Positions 51,547 through 60,355 of a stretch of DNA of 64,000 nucleotides are shown one piece after another. Numbering within the stretch: the stretch's first letter is position 1; each line of letters opens with the position of its first letter. The notes under the pieces are model-generated. The model saw nothing but the letters and a program-made list of their open reading frames with translations, did no database searches and was not told the DNA's origin. Both the position numbers and the translations under genes were made by a program. Source of the stretch: Nocardia beijingensis NBRC 16342 (GTDB taxonomy: Bacteria > Actinomycetota > Actinomycetes > Mycobacteriales > Mycobacteriaceae); the NCBI RefSeq assembly GCF_001612785.1, contig NZ_BDBC01000045.1, forward strand, positions 1-64,000. Reading direction: 5' to 3'.

Positions 51547-53076
51547 GTGAGCATCGCGACTTCCAGAGACGTGGACGCCGAGTTCCTCGACCTGCCGCTG
51601 GCCGCGCTCGCCGACGCCGCCTTGGCCGCGGCGACGGCAGCCGGCGCCGAGCACGCCGACCTGCGGGTGCATCGCCTGGTGACGCAATCGATCCGGTTGC
51701 GCGACGGGCGGGTCGAGGCCGTCACCGACAGCACCGAACTCGGTTTCGCCGTCCGGGTGATCGTGGACGGCACCTGGGGTTTCGCATCGCATGCCGCGCT
51801 CACTCCCGCTACCGCCGCCGAAGTGGCGCGCACCGCCGTCACCGTCGCGACCACGCTGCGGGCACTCAATCGCGAACGCGTCGAATTGGCCGACGAGCCG
51901 CGTTACGCCGACGCGCGCTGGGTGTCGGCCTACGACATCGACCCGTTCGCCGTGCCGACCGGCGAGAAAGTCGCGCTGCTGCAGGACTACTCGGAGCGCC
52001 TGTCGCACGCCGACGGGGTGGATCACGTCACCGCGAGCGTGTTGCAGGTCAAGGAGCAGACCTTCTACGCCGACACCGCGGGGTCCTCGATCACGCAGCA
52101 ACGGGTGCGGCTGCACCCGAGCCTCGAGGCGATCACGGTGGACGCTTCGGCCGGGGTGTTCGAGACCATGCGCACGCTGGCCGCACCGGTCGGCCGCGGA
52201 TGGGAGTACGTCACCGGGGCCGACGGGGTGTGGGACTGGGACGGCGAACTCGCGCGGATCCCGGAGTGGCTGGCCGAGAAGGTGAAAGCGCCCAGCGTGC
52301 AGGCGGGGCCGACCGACCTCGTCATCGATCCGACCAACCTGTGGCTGACCATCCACGAATCCATCGGCCACGCCACGGAGTACGACCGCGCCATCGGCTA
52401 CGAATCCGCCTACGCGGGAACCTCTTTCGCCACCCCGGATCAGCTCGGGTCGCTGCGCTACGGCACGCCGATCATGCACGTGACCGGCGACCGCACCCAG
52501 GCGCACGGGCTCGCCACGGTCGGCTACGACGACGAGGGCGTGGCCGGGCAGCGCTGGGACCTGGTCCGCGACGGCGTCCTGGTCGGCTATCAACTGGACC
52601 GGGTGTTCGCGCCGCGCCTCGGCCTGGAGCGGTCCAACGGCTGCTCGTACGCCGACTCGGCGCATCACGTGCCGATCCAGCGGATGGCGAATGTGTCGCT
52701 GCAACCGGACCCCGACCGCGACACCAGCACCGAGGAACTCATCTCCCGCGTGGACGACGGTCTCTACATCGTCGGCGACCGGTCGTGGTCGATCGACATG
52801 CAGCGCTACAACTTCCAGTTCACCGGCCAGCGATTCTTCCGCATCCGCGGCGGCAAGCTCGACGGCCAAGTGCGCGACGTCGCCTATCAGGCCACCACCA
52901 CGGATTTCTGGGGCGCGATGGAAGCGGTCGGCGGCCCGTCCACCTGGCAGCTCGGCGGCGCGTTCAACTGCGGGAAAGCGCAGCCGGGCCAAGTCGCCGC
53001 GGTCAGCCACGGCTGCCCGTCGATCCTGGTGCGCGGCGTCAACATCCTCAACACCCGGACGGAGGCAGGCCAGTGA
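51547..53076 (+). CDS. tldD: TldD metalloprotease subunit
   Basis: 509 residues with the zinc-binding HExxxH in HESIGHATEYD (about 274-284) and the downstream cysteine-containing end GKAQPGQVAAVSHGCP. TldD with TldE forms a heterodimeric protease that matures microcin B17 and degrades CcdA in E. coli. In actinobacteria it can trim RiPP precursors or unfolded peptides. The start is one of two in-frame GTG codons (51541 and 51547). It overlaps tldE by 4 bp (gtga). Confidence 0.93.
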   Translation: MSIATSRDVDAEFLDLPLAALADAALAAATAAGAEHADLRVHRLVTQSIRLRDGRVEAVTDSTELGFAVRVIVDGTWGFASHAALTPATAAEVARTAVTVATTLRALNRERVELADEPRYADARWVSAYDIDPFAVPTGEKVALLQDYSERLSHADGVDHVTASVLQVKEQTFYADTAGSSITQQRVRLHPSLEAITVDASAGVFETMRTLAAPVGRGWEYVTGADGVWDWDGELARIPEWLAEKVKAPSVQAGPTDLVIDPTNLWLTIHESIGHATEYDRAIGYESAYAGTSFATPDQLGSLRYGTPIMHVTGDRTQAHGLATVGYDDEGVAGQRWDLVRDGVLVGYQLDRVFAPRLGLERSNGCSYADSAHHVPIQRMANVSLQPDPDRDTSTEELISRVDDGLYIVGDRSWSIDMQRYNFQFTGQRFFRIRGGKLDGQVRDVAYQATTTDFWGAMEAVGGPSTWQLGGAFNCGKAQPGQVAAVSHGCPSILVRGVNILNTRTEAGQ

Positions 53077-54461
53077 GCGACGATCTGTTCCCCGCAGGCG
53101 TGACCGTGGAGCGCGCACTGGCCCTCTCCCGCGCCGACGAGGCGATGGTGATCGTCCGCGACGAGCACGAGGCGTCGCTGCGCTGGGCGGGCAACTCCAT
53201 GACCACCAACGGGTCGTCGGTGTCCCGCAAATGGGCGGTGATCTCGGTGTTCCGCGACGGCCCCACCCTGGCCCGCGTCGGCACCATCGCCTCGACCAGC
53301 GTCGACCCCGACGACATCGAGGCCGTCGTGCGCGCCAGCGAGGAGGCCGCGCGCGGCGCCGAACCCGCGCGGGACGCGATGCCGCTGCTGGAGCCCGACG
53401 CCGTCGACGACGACTGGAGCGCCCCAGCGGACGGCACCGGCATCGAGGTGTTCACCGATCTGGCCGAGGGCTTATCCGCCGGATTCGACAGCGCCGACCG
53501 CCTCTACGGCTTCGCCCACCATCAGATGCACACCACCTGGCTCGGCACGTCCACCGGCATCCGGCGCCGCTTCGTGCAACCCACCGGTTCGGTGGAGATC
53601 AACGGCAAACGCGGTGAGGGCGCGGACCTGGCCAGCGCGTGGGTCGGGGTGGGTACCGCGGACTTCACCGACGTCGACGTCTCCGGCCTGCTCGCGGACC
53701 TGTCGCGCCGCCTCGACTGGGCCAAACGGAAGATCGAGCTGCCCGCGGGCCGTTACGAGACGCTGCTGCCGCCCTCCGCCGTGGCCGATCTTATGATCTA
53801 CCTGGCCTGGTCGATGGAGGGCAGGGGCGCGCACGAAGGTCATACCGCGTTCGCCCGTGGTGGCGGGACCCGGGTCGGCGAGCGCCTGAGCGAGATCCCC
53901 CTCACGCTCTACTCGGATCCGCACGCGCCAGGGCTGGAATACCAGCCCTTCGTCGCGACGACCGCGTCGTCGGAATCGATGTCGGTGTTCGACAACGGCC
54001 TGACCGCCGAACGCGTCGACTGGCTGCGCGACGGCGTGATCTCCGCGCTGATCTACCCGCGGGCCACCGCCGCCGAGTTCGGCGCGCCCGCCACGGTTCC
54101 CGGCGACAACCTGCTGCTCACCGGCGGTTCGCAGGCCACCATCGACGACATGATCGCGCGTACCGAGCGCGGCTTGCTGTTGACCACCCTGTGGTACATC
54201 CGTGAGGTCGATCCGGCGACGCTGCTGCTCACCGGCCTCACCAGGGACGGGGTGTATCTCGTGGAGAACGGCGAGGTCACCGCCGCGGTGAACAACTTCC
54301 GCTTCAACGAGAGCCCGTTGGATCTGCTCCGGCGGGTGAGCGAGGCGGGCGCGACCGAGCTCACGCTGCCGCGGGAATGGAAGGACTGGTTCACCCGGAC
54401 CGCCATGCCGCCCTTGCGGATTCCGGACTTCCACATGTCCTCGGTCAGCCAGGCGACCTGA
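53073..54461 (+). CDS. tldE: TldE/PmbA protease partner
   Basis: 462 residues of the PmbA/TldE type. It lacks the HExxxH motif, as expected for the non-catalytic partner, and keeps GGTRVGERLSEIPLTLYSDP and the C-terminal YLVENGEVTAAVNNFRF. It forms the closed TldDE heterodimer. GTG 53073 is coupled to the tldD stop. No RiPP precursor is recognisable nearby, so a general peptide-trimming role is as likely as natural-product maturation. Confidence 0.92.
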   Translation: MSDDLFPAGVTVERALALSRADEAMVIVRDEHEASLRWAGNSMTTNGSSVSRKWAVISVFRDGPTLARVGTIASTSVDPDDIEAVVRASEEAARGAEPARDAMPLLEPDAVDDDWSAPADGTGIEVFTDLAEGLSAGFDSADRLYGFAHHQMHTTWLGTSTGIRRRFVQPTGSVEINGKRGEGADLASAWVGVGTADFTDVDVSGLLADLSRRLDWAKRKIELPAGRYETLLPPSAVADLMIYLAWSMEGRGAHEGHTAFARGGGTRVGERLSEIPLTLYSDPHAPGLEYQPFVATTASSESMSVFDNGLTAERVDWLRDGVISALIYPRATAAEFGAPATVPGDNLLLTGGSQATIDDMIARTERGLLLTTLWYIREVDPATLLLTGLTRDGVYLVENGEVTAAVNNFRFNESPLDLLRRVSEAGATELTLPREWKDWFTRTAMPPLRIPDFHMSSVSQAT

Positions 54462-54473
54462 GCGCGGCCCGGC

Positions 54474-54857
54474 TCAGGCGGCGGGGCTGATCTCGATGCC
54501 GATGGTCCCCGCCTTGCCGCGCCGCAGGTTGCTGCCGAGGATGACCAGGGGACCGGTGAGCCAGTACTTGCGCCGCAGCAGCTTGCGCACCCGCTCGGTG
54601 CCCTCGGCATCGAGGATGCGCCCGGTTCCCTCGATCACCGCACCGTGCGGCTTGCCGGTCGCGCTGCACGGTTGCACGGTGACCGCCGGATTGCGGCGCA
54701 GACGCTTGACCTTCCAGCTGTCGGTCACGGTCCAGACATACAGTTTGCCGTTCTCGGACACCGCCCACACGGCGGTGCCGACGGGCGTCCCGTCCTTGCG
54801 GAAGGTGGTCAGCAGCACGTAGTCGGCCCCGGCGACGGCGTCCAGCGAATTCGTCAT
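54474..54857 (-). CDS. PPOX-class F420/flavin-dependent oxidoreductase
   Basis: 127 residues, a split-barrel fold with YVLLTTFRKDGTPVGTAVWAV, WKVKRLRRNPAVTVQPC and ILDAEGTERVRKLLRRKYW. This matches the short F420-binding PPOX-class proteins of actinobacteria. It resembles the product at 57446-57841, so the window has two paralogues. Substrate unknown. ATG 54857. Confidence 0.85.
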   Translation of the reverse strand: MTNSLDAVAGADYVLLTTFRKDGTPVGTAVWAVSENGKLYVWTVTDSWKVKRLRRNPAVTVQPCSATGKPHGAVIEGTGRILDAEGTERVRKLLRRKYWLTGPLVILGSNLRRGKAGTIGIEISPAA

Positions 54858-54928
54858 GCGGGCAGCGTATCCCGCATCACGGCGCGGTGAGCGACGCGGG
54901 AAAGGCGGCCGCTTCGTTCGCCGGATGT

Positions 54929-55477
54929 TCACTCCGGCATCCGGTACTCCCCCGCTTCCAGACGGGCCAGCACTCCGTCGGTCCAATTCGACAGGTTCTC
55001 GAACACCCCGCTCCACAGCTCCAGCAGGTCGGTCGCGTGCGGCGCTTCGTAGCGCCCTGGGTAGTCCGGGATCATGGCCAGCAGGTCGGCGCGCACCTCC
55101 GCGCTGCGGCGGCGCTGTTCGCGCAACTTCGCGATGACGTGGGCCCGCGGCAGCGCGTCCATGAAGGCGATGGCAGCGCCCAGCTCCTCCATGTCGATGC
55201 TGACCAGCGCCTCGTCCATGAGCAGGCGGAACTCGGCCTCGCCCGCCTCGGTCAGCTCGAACAGCGTGCGCCCCGGGCCCTGGTCGCTGGTCTGGGTGGC
55301 GAACGCGCTCAACTTGCCTTCGCGCGTGAGCTGCTTGAGGGCGTGATAGATCGAGCCGGGCTTGACGTTCGTCCACGTTTCGGCTCGCCAGGACAACAGT
55401 TCCTGGCGCACCGCGTAGCCGTGCACCGGCTGACGCAGGCGCATCACCCCCAGCACGAGCAGGCGAACCACCGACAT
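54929..55477 (-). CDS. PadR-family regulator
   Basis: 182 residues: a PadR winged helix (about 5-85) with LLVLGVMRLRQPVHGYAVRQEL, KPGSIYHALKQLTREGKL and a wing with GPGRTLFELTEAGEAEF, then a C-terminal dimer helix region. It is divergent from a VOC protein gene. Two similar palindromes in the intergenic region suggest it represses both itself and that gene. ATG 55477. Confidence 0.92.
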   Translation of the reverse strand: MSVVRLLVLGVMRLRQPVHGYAVRQELLSWRAETWTNVKPGSIYHALKQLTREGKLSAFATQTSDQGPGRTLFELTEAGEAEFRLLMDEALVSIDMEELGAAIAFMDALPRAHVIAKLREQRRRSAEVRADLLAMIPDYPGRYEAPHATDLLELWSGVFENLSNWTDGVLARLEAGEYRMPE

Positions 55478-55509
55478 CGCGCACTCCTCTCACTCCGCGA
55501 TCGCATAGT

Positions 55510-55568
55510 AGTCAAGTTTGACTTCCCGCGCTGACCAGCCCTAGTTTGTAGCTAATCAAATTTGACTA
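55510..55568. promoter_or_regulatory. Paired palindromes of the PadR-VOC intergenic region
   Basis: AGTCAAGTTTGACT (55510-55523) and TAATCAAATTTGACTA (55553-55568) share TCAA-N2-TTGA cores with centres 44 bp apart, about four helical turns. Both are A+T-rich, and the second lies 24 bp before the VOC start. They are the obvious PadR operators. Confidence 0.7.
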
Positions 55569-55591
55569 CCACGGGCGATCGGGAGCTTTTC

Positions 55592-56308
55592 ATGGCCGAC
55601 ACGGCGGTGCCGCAACTCTGGACCGGTGACCTGACCGGCACGCTGGACTTCTACCGGACACTGGGCTACACGGTGACCCACGAGCAGACCCGCCCCTACG
55701 TCTACGGCGCGGTGGAAGACCACGGCTGCGCCCTGCACTTCGTGCCGGCGCCGAAGGACGCGGACGTCCCGGCCGAACGCGCGGGCTGCATCGTGATGGT
55801 CGACGACGTCGCGAGCAGGCATCAGGCCTTCACCGCGGCGCTGCGCAGCCGCTACGGCAAGGTGCCCGCCAAGGGACTGCCGCGGATCACCCGGTTCCGG
55901 GAGGGGCAGTCCCGGTTCACCGTCACCGATCCGGCGGGCAACCAGGTGATCTACATCCAGCGCGACGAACCCCCCGAGGTTGACTACGGCGGATCGAAGG
56001 ACTTGAACGGGCTGGCCAGAGTGCTGGACAACGCCCGCATCCTGCGCGATTTCAAGAACGACGACAAGGCCGCGTTCCACGTGCTCGAGGTCGGCCTCGG
56101 CCGGTTCCGCGCCGAGGCGCCCCGGCTCGACGTGGCGCGCGCCCTGGCGGCACTCGCGGAACTGTCCGTCGCGACCGGCGACCCGGACGGCGCCGGCCGA
56201 TTCCGGACGCGGTTGCGCGACATGGAATTGTCGGCCGACGAGCGCGCGTCCATCGCCGACGAATTGCGCGCCTCCGACGACCTGTCGACCTGGCTGTCGG
56301 AGGCATAA
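55592..56308 (+). CDS. VOC-family (glyoxalase/bleomycin resistance) protein
   Basis: 238 residues. The N-terminal VOC domain (about 5-125) has PQLWTGDLTGTLDFYRTLGY and ends FTVTDPAGNQVIYIQRDE, the usual metal- or ligand-binding half. The C-terminal 100 residues are helical and not typical of a plain VOC protein; they resemble a tetratricopeptide-like helical pair. ATG 55592 follows GGGAG. The upstream TTG at 55562 would lie inside the operator and is rejected. It is probably induced by the ligand of the divergent PadR regulator. Confidence 0.85.
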   Translation: MADTAVPQLWTGDLTGTLDFYRTLGYTVTHEQTRPYVYGAVEDHGCALHFVPAPKDADVPAERAGCIVMVDDVASRHQAFTAALRSRYGKVPAKGLPRITRFREGQSRFTVTDPAGNQVIYIQRDEPPEVDYGGSKDLNGLARVLDNARILRDFKNDDKAAFHVLEVGLGRFRAEAPRLDVARALAALAELSVATGDPDGAGRFRTRLRDMELSADERASIADELRASDDLSTWLSEA

Positions 56309-56317
56309 CGCGGCGAG

Positions 56318-57082
56318 TCAGGCCGCCGTCAGCACCCGCGGGCCGTCCGGCGTGATCGCGACGGTGTGCTCGGAGTGCGCGGTGCGGGAGCCGTCCGCCG
56401 AACGGATGGTCCAGCCGTCGGGATCGGTGACGATGCGGTCGGTCGTGCGCGCGAACCACGGTTCGATCGCGATGGTGAGCCCGGGGCGCAACCGGTAGCC
56501 GCGCCCCGGGCGGCCGTCGTTGGGCACGTGCGGGTCCTCGTGCATGGTGCGGCCGAGGCCGTGACCGCCGAATTCGGTGTTCACCGGATAGCCATACGCA
56601 CGCGCCACCTCGGCGATGGCGGCGGAGATGTCGCCGATGTGGTTGCCGGGCAACGCCACCGCGATCGCCGCGGTCAGCGCCTCCTCGGTGGCCCGCACCA
56701 GCCGCACGTCCTCCGCCGCAGCCGAGCCGACCACGACCGTGGTCGCCGCGTCCGCGACCCAGCCCTCGATGCCCACCGCGAGATCCATGCTCAGCACGTC
56801 GCCGTCGCACAGCGCGTAGTCGAACGGAAGCCCGTGCAACACAGCGTCGTTCACCGACAGGCAGACGGTGTTGCGAAACGGTCCGCGCCCGAACGAGGGC
56901 GCGTAGTCCCAGTAGCAGGACTGGGCGCCGCGCTCGCTGATGCGCTCGCGGACGTGGGCTTCCAGGTCGAGCAGGTTCACCCCCACCCGCGCCCGCTCGC
57001 GCAACTCGGCGAGCACGTCGGCGACGAAGCGCCCCGCCACTCGCATCCGCTCGATCTCCGCGGGGCTTTTCAACTCGACCAT
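56318..57082 (-). CDS. map: Type I methionine aminopeptidase
   Basis: 254 residues, MetAP class I without an N-terminal extension. Metal ligands are visible: two Asp in SMDLAVGIEGWVADAAT, His in EFGGHGLGRTMHEDP, Glu in IAIEPWF and Glu in AHSEHTVAI. It removes initiator methionine from nascent proteins. The housekeeping map normally sits in the ribosomal-protein/secY region; here it is paired with a small XRE regulator and two palindromes, so it is probably a regulated accessory copy. Confidence 0.92.
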   Translation of the reverse strand: MVELKSPAEIERMRVAGRFVADVLAELRERARVGVNLLDLEAHVRERISERGAQSCYWDYAPSFGRGPFRNTVCLSVNDAVLHGLPFDYALCDGDVLSMDLAVGIEGWVADAATTVVVGSAAAEDVRLVRATEEALTAAIAVALPGNHIGDISAAIAEVARAYGYPVNTEFGGHGLGRTMHEDPHVPNDGRPGRGYRLRPGLTIAIEPWFARTTDRIVTDPDGWTIRSADGSRTAHSEHTVAITPDGPRVLTAA

Positions 57083-57099
57083 CGTTCCTCCAGTACGCC

Positions 57100-57141
57100 G
57101 GTATTTTTATACCACCCTAGCGGCGACGGTATTTTAATACC
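57100..57141. promoter_or_regulatory. Two palindromes between map and the XRE gene
   Basis: GGTATTTTTATACC (57100-57113) and GGTATTTTAATACC (57128-57141) are near-identical A+T-rich palindromes with centres 28 bp apart, 17 and 45 bp from the two start codons. They strongly suggest binding by the small XRE protein. Confidence 0.75.
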
Positions 57142-57185
57142 AATCCGGTCTTGCGACGCCGAACCGCCGTCCGTAGCCTGAGCGC

Positions 57186-57449
57186 ATGGTCCGCCTTCCG
57201 TTGACTCCCGCGCAGATCGAAGCGGGCCGCCGCCTCGGCTCCGCCCTGCGCGCGGCCCGCGCGGACCGCGAACTCACCGACGTCGCCCGAGCCGCGGGCA
57301 TCTCACCGGAGACGCTGCGCAAGATCGAGACCGGCCGATTGCCCTCCCCGGCGTTCGGCACCGTGGTGGCACTGGCGCAGGCACTGGCGCTCCCGCTCGA
57401 CGATCTCGCGGACATCTGGCGCTCGGCGGCGCTCGCCGAGTCGGCCTAG
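57186..57449 (+). CDS. Small XRE-family regulator
   Basis: 87 residues, nearly all helix-turn-helix: ARADRELTDVARAAGISPETLRKIETGRLPSPAF (about 25-58). It is divergent from a methionine aminopeptidase gene, with paired palindromes between them, and probably represses both. The 3' end overlaps the stop of the convergent PPOX-class gene by 4 bp. ATG 57186. Confidence 0.9.
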   Translation: MVRLPLTPAQIEAGRRLGSALRAARADRELTDVARAAGISPETLRKIETGRLPSPAFGTVVALAQALALPLDDLADIWRSAALAESA

Positions 57450-57841
57450 GCCGGATCGTCCGCCGGCTTCGGAACGATCGCGATCCCGACGGACGCGTCC
57501 GCGCCGCGCAGCAGCTTGTGCCCGCGAATGGCGAGCTTGCCGATGACGCCGTACTTGTCCGCGACCACGTCGCGCACGCGCTGCGTGCCCTCCGCGTCGA
57601 GAATGCGCGCGCTGCCTGCCAGGACCTCCTGCCCCGTCGGCCGTCCGCGCCCGTCGCAGATCTGCAGCGTGACGTCCGGATTGCGACGGATCCGCTTGAC
57701 CTTCCAGGTCCCGGGATTGGTCCACACGACGATGCGGTCACCATCGGGAGCCACCCAAACGGGTGCGCCGACCGGCGTCCCGTCCTTCTTGAAAGTCGTC
57801 AGCCGCACATATTTGCTCTGACTCATCTCGTTCCACGTCAT
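57446..57841 (-). CDS. PPOX-class F420/flavin-dependent oxidoreductase, second copy
   Basis: 131 residues, same split-barrel family as the gene at 54474: YVRLTTFKKDGTPVGAPVWV, WKVKRIRRNPDVTLQIC and ILDAEGTQRVRDVVADKYG. Compared with its paralogue, the KDGTPVG, WKVKR-RRNP and ILDAEGT-RVR blocks are conserved and the N-terminus differs. Such proteins bind F420 or FMN and reduce small organic substrates. ATG 57841. Confidence 0.87.
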   Translation of the reverse strand: MTWNEMSQSKYVRLTTFKKDGTPVGAPVWVAPDGDRIVVWTNPGTWKVKRIRRNPDVTLQICDGRGRPTGQEVLAGSARILDAEGTQRVRDVVADKYGVIGKLAIRGHKLLRGADASVGIAIVPKPADDPA

Positions 57842-58002
57842 AGGGCAACGGTAGGCCCGTTCACCAGCGACGACATCCGACCGCGGAACGGTTCGCCAGT
57901 ACGCCTACGGACGTAGCGCCGAGCCGGGGCCGTGATGCGTCCGCTACGCGGCACAGATGCCGGATTCCTCGGCGCCCGACTCCCCGACCGCGGCTTCCCC
58001 GC

Positions 58003-58989
58003 TCACCGCCAGCCGGTGGCGAATTGCAGGGCCAGGCTGGAGATCGCGAGAACAACGGAGAGGATGCCGCCGAACAACAGGGGTCGGTGTCCTGCGGTGC
58101 GCAGGCGCTGCGGGGTGAGGGTGGCGCCGACGGCGGCCAAGGCGGCGGCGATCAGCCAGGCGCTGAGGTGACCGAGGGCCGCAGTCCACGACGACGGGAC
58201 CACACCGGTGGCGGCGAGGACCGACGCGGCCAGGAACAGCACCACGAACAGCGGGATCGTGCGCCACAGCGGCGTGCCGCCGGAGTCGTCCCTGGCTCCG
58301 AGGTGCAGTCCGACGCACAGCGGGATGATCGCCAGGCTGCGCACCAACTTGACGATGACGGCGAACCGCGCGGCGGCGCAGCCGTAGGCCATCCCGGCGG
58401 CGAGCACCGACGACGTGTCGTTGATGGCGGTGCCCGCCCACAGACCGAATGCCTCCTCGGACATGCCGAGCAAGTGGCCGAGCGGCGGATAAGCCAGCAC
58501 CGCCACCACGTTGAAGACGAAGATGGTGCCGAGAGCGTAGGCGACGCGATCGCGATCGGGTTTGATGACCGCGGTGGCTGCGGCGATCGCGGAGGCGCCA
58601 CAGATGGTGGTGCCCACCGCGACCAGGAGGGCGGACTCCCGGTCCAGGGCCAGCAACCTGCCGACGACCAGCGCGGCCAGCGCGCCGACGAGCAGGGTGC
58701 CGATCAGTACGACCATCGTGCCGCGCCCCACGCCGACCACCGCGCCGACGGGCAAACCGAGACCGAGCAGGGCGATGGCGGCGCCGAGCAGTCGCTGCTG
58801 AGCCGAGGCCAGCCCTGGAGCGAAGCGCTCGGTGCCGACGCGGCGCGCGACCAAGCCGAACGCCGCGCCACCGGCGAGCGCGAGCACGGGCGCGCCGAGG
58901 ACGGGCCACACCGTGCCCAGGAAAGTCGCGGCGGTGGCGAGCCCGGCCGCCGCCAGCAGGCCCGGACCGTGCAGGCGAAGATGCGTCAT
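58003..58989 (-). CDS. YeiH/UPF0324 family membrane protein
   Basis: 328 residues with about ten membrane helices and the YeiH pattern LLVAVGTTICGASAIAAATAVI and AGTAINDTSSVLAAG. The function is unproven, with putative anion transport or sulfate export proposed for relatives. ATG 58989; an ATG at 59049 would add 20 less typical residues. It is divergent from a LysR regulator, the same arrangement as yeiE-yeiH in E. coli. Confidence 0.88.
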   Translation of the reverse strand: MTHLRLHGPGLLAAAGLATAATFLGTVWPVLGAPVLALAGGAAFGLVARRVGTERFAPGLASAQQRLLGAAIALLGLGLPVGAVVGVGRGTMVVLIGTLLVGALAALVVGRLLALDRESALLVAVGTTICGASAIAAATAVIKPDRDRVAYALGTIFVFNVVAVLAYPPLGHLLGMSEEAFGLWAGTAINDTSSVLAAGMAYGCAAARFAVIVKLVRSLAIIPLCVGLHLGARDDSGGTPLWRTIPLFVVLFLAASVLAATGVVPSSWTAALGHLSAWLIAAALAAVGATLTPQRLRTAGHRPLLFGGILSVVLAISSLALQFATGWR

Positions 58990-59106
58990 TTCGACAACGA
59001 TCGCGGCAGCCGATCCGTCCGGGTAGCCGTCGGTATGACAGCACGTCATAAGGCGCGCTGATGGGGTGCGGGATGCCGCGCCGCCCACGACGCCCATAAT
59101 CTGCCC

Positions 59107-60033
59107 ATGACGCTGCCGCCGGGAACGCCCGATCTGGAGGTGCTCGACCTGCTCGTCTCCGTCGCGGAGCTGGGCAGCCTCGGCGCGGCGGCGCGCAGGC
59201 ACGGCATCAGCCAGCCCGCCGCGAGCATGCGGATCAGCGCCCTGGAGCGACGGCTCCGGCTGCGGCTGCTGGATCGCGGCCCGACCGGATCGGCGCTCAC
59301 CGACGCGGGGCGCGCGGTCGTCGGGCATGCGCGACCGGTGCTCGAGGCGGCGCGAGCCTTCGGCGCGGGTGTGGCGGCCCTGCACGCCACTCAGGTGCCG
59401 CGGCTGCGGATCGCCGCGTCGAAGACCATCGCCGACCATCGAATGCCTCGATGGCTCAACGCTTTACGTGAGCACTACCCCGAGGTGGGGATCTCCCTCG
59501 AAGTCGACAACACCCGGCGAGTGGAGGAACTGGTCCGCGACGCACGGGCGGACATCGGTTTCGTCGAGGGGCCGCATCCGCCGCCGGGCTTGGGCAGCCG
59601 GGTGCTCGGCACGGACGAACTCGTCGTCGTGGTGGCGCCGGGCCACCCGTGGACCCGCCGCCGACGACCGGTGATGTTGCGCGAGCTCGCCACCACTCCC
59701 CTGCTGTGGCGCGAGCCCGGGTCCGGCACCCGCGACACCGTGTGGGAAATCCTGAGCGCGGAGTGTCAGCCCGCCCGCCCGGCCGCGGAACTGGGCTCGG
59801 CGGCGGCCATCGTCGCGTCGGCCCGGGCCGGGGCCGCACCCGCGGTGCTCAGCCGGTTGATCGCGGAAGCCGATCTGGACAGTGGAGCCCTCGTGCAGGT
59901 GAAGACCGCGGATTCCGTCGTCCTCACCCGCAAGTTCCGCGCCATCTGGCGTCGTCAAGCGCCCCCGTCCGGGCCGGCGGAACTGCTGGCGCGGTGCGCG
60001 GCGGGCGACGGCCGACGCGGTGCGCCCGGCTAG
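59107..60033 (+). CDS. LysR-family regulator, YeiE/CbbR-like
   Basis: 308 residues. LysR HTH (about 8-68) with SVAELGSLGAAARRHGISQP and RLLDRGPTGSALTDAG, then a substrate domain (about 95-295) with ASKTIADHRMPRWL, VDNTRRVEELVRD and GSGTRDTVWEI. It is divergent from the YeiH-like transporter and probably controls it; LysR family members of this type act as activators responding to small metabolites. Confidence 0.92.
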   Translation: MTLPPGTPDLEVLDLLVSVAELGSLGAAARRHGISQPAASMRISALERRLRLRLLDRGPTGSALTDAGRAVVGHARPVLEAARAFGAGVAALHATQVPRLRIAASKTIADHRMPRWLNALREHYPEVGISLEVDNTRRVEELVRDARADIGFVEGPHPPPGLGSRVLGTDELVVVVAPGHPWTRRRRPVMLRELATTPLLWREPGSGTRDTVWEILSAECQPARPAAELGSAAAIVASARAGAAPAVLSRLIAEADLDSGALVQVKTADSVVLTRKFRAIWRRQAPPSGPAELLARCAAGDGRRGAPG

Positions 60034-60355
60034 GTGCCCCACCGTTCGTTCCTGCGGTGTATCGGCACTGCCGGTCCGGCGACCTGTATTCGCGCAACAC
60101 CGGGCTCGTGCCGCCGGATCCGCGGCATCTCGCGGAGGGTCGGCGCGGTCGCTCCGGCAACCGTCCGCCGACCACGCCGCACGTCCGTCCGAGGGCGGCA
60201 CGACGAGCGGACTCCACCCGTCGCGGGGTTCCGGTGCGGAGCGCAGGCGGGCGTCGGTTACCCGGACGGAGGTGGCGCGGCGTCGCGAACGGCCGAGAAT
60301 GTATGCCATGAGGGAGCGGCACACCGAAGGCACACGCGGCGCGGAGGCGCACCGC
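60034..60355. other. Intergenic region, no gene seen
   Basis: About 322 bp of Arg-rich open frames without ribosome-binding site or recognisable product, between the LysR gene and the GGCT-like gene. The latter could start as far upstream as ATG 60299. Confidence 0.4.
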
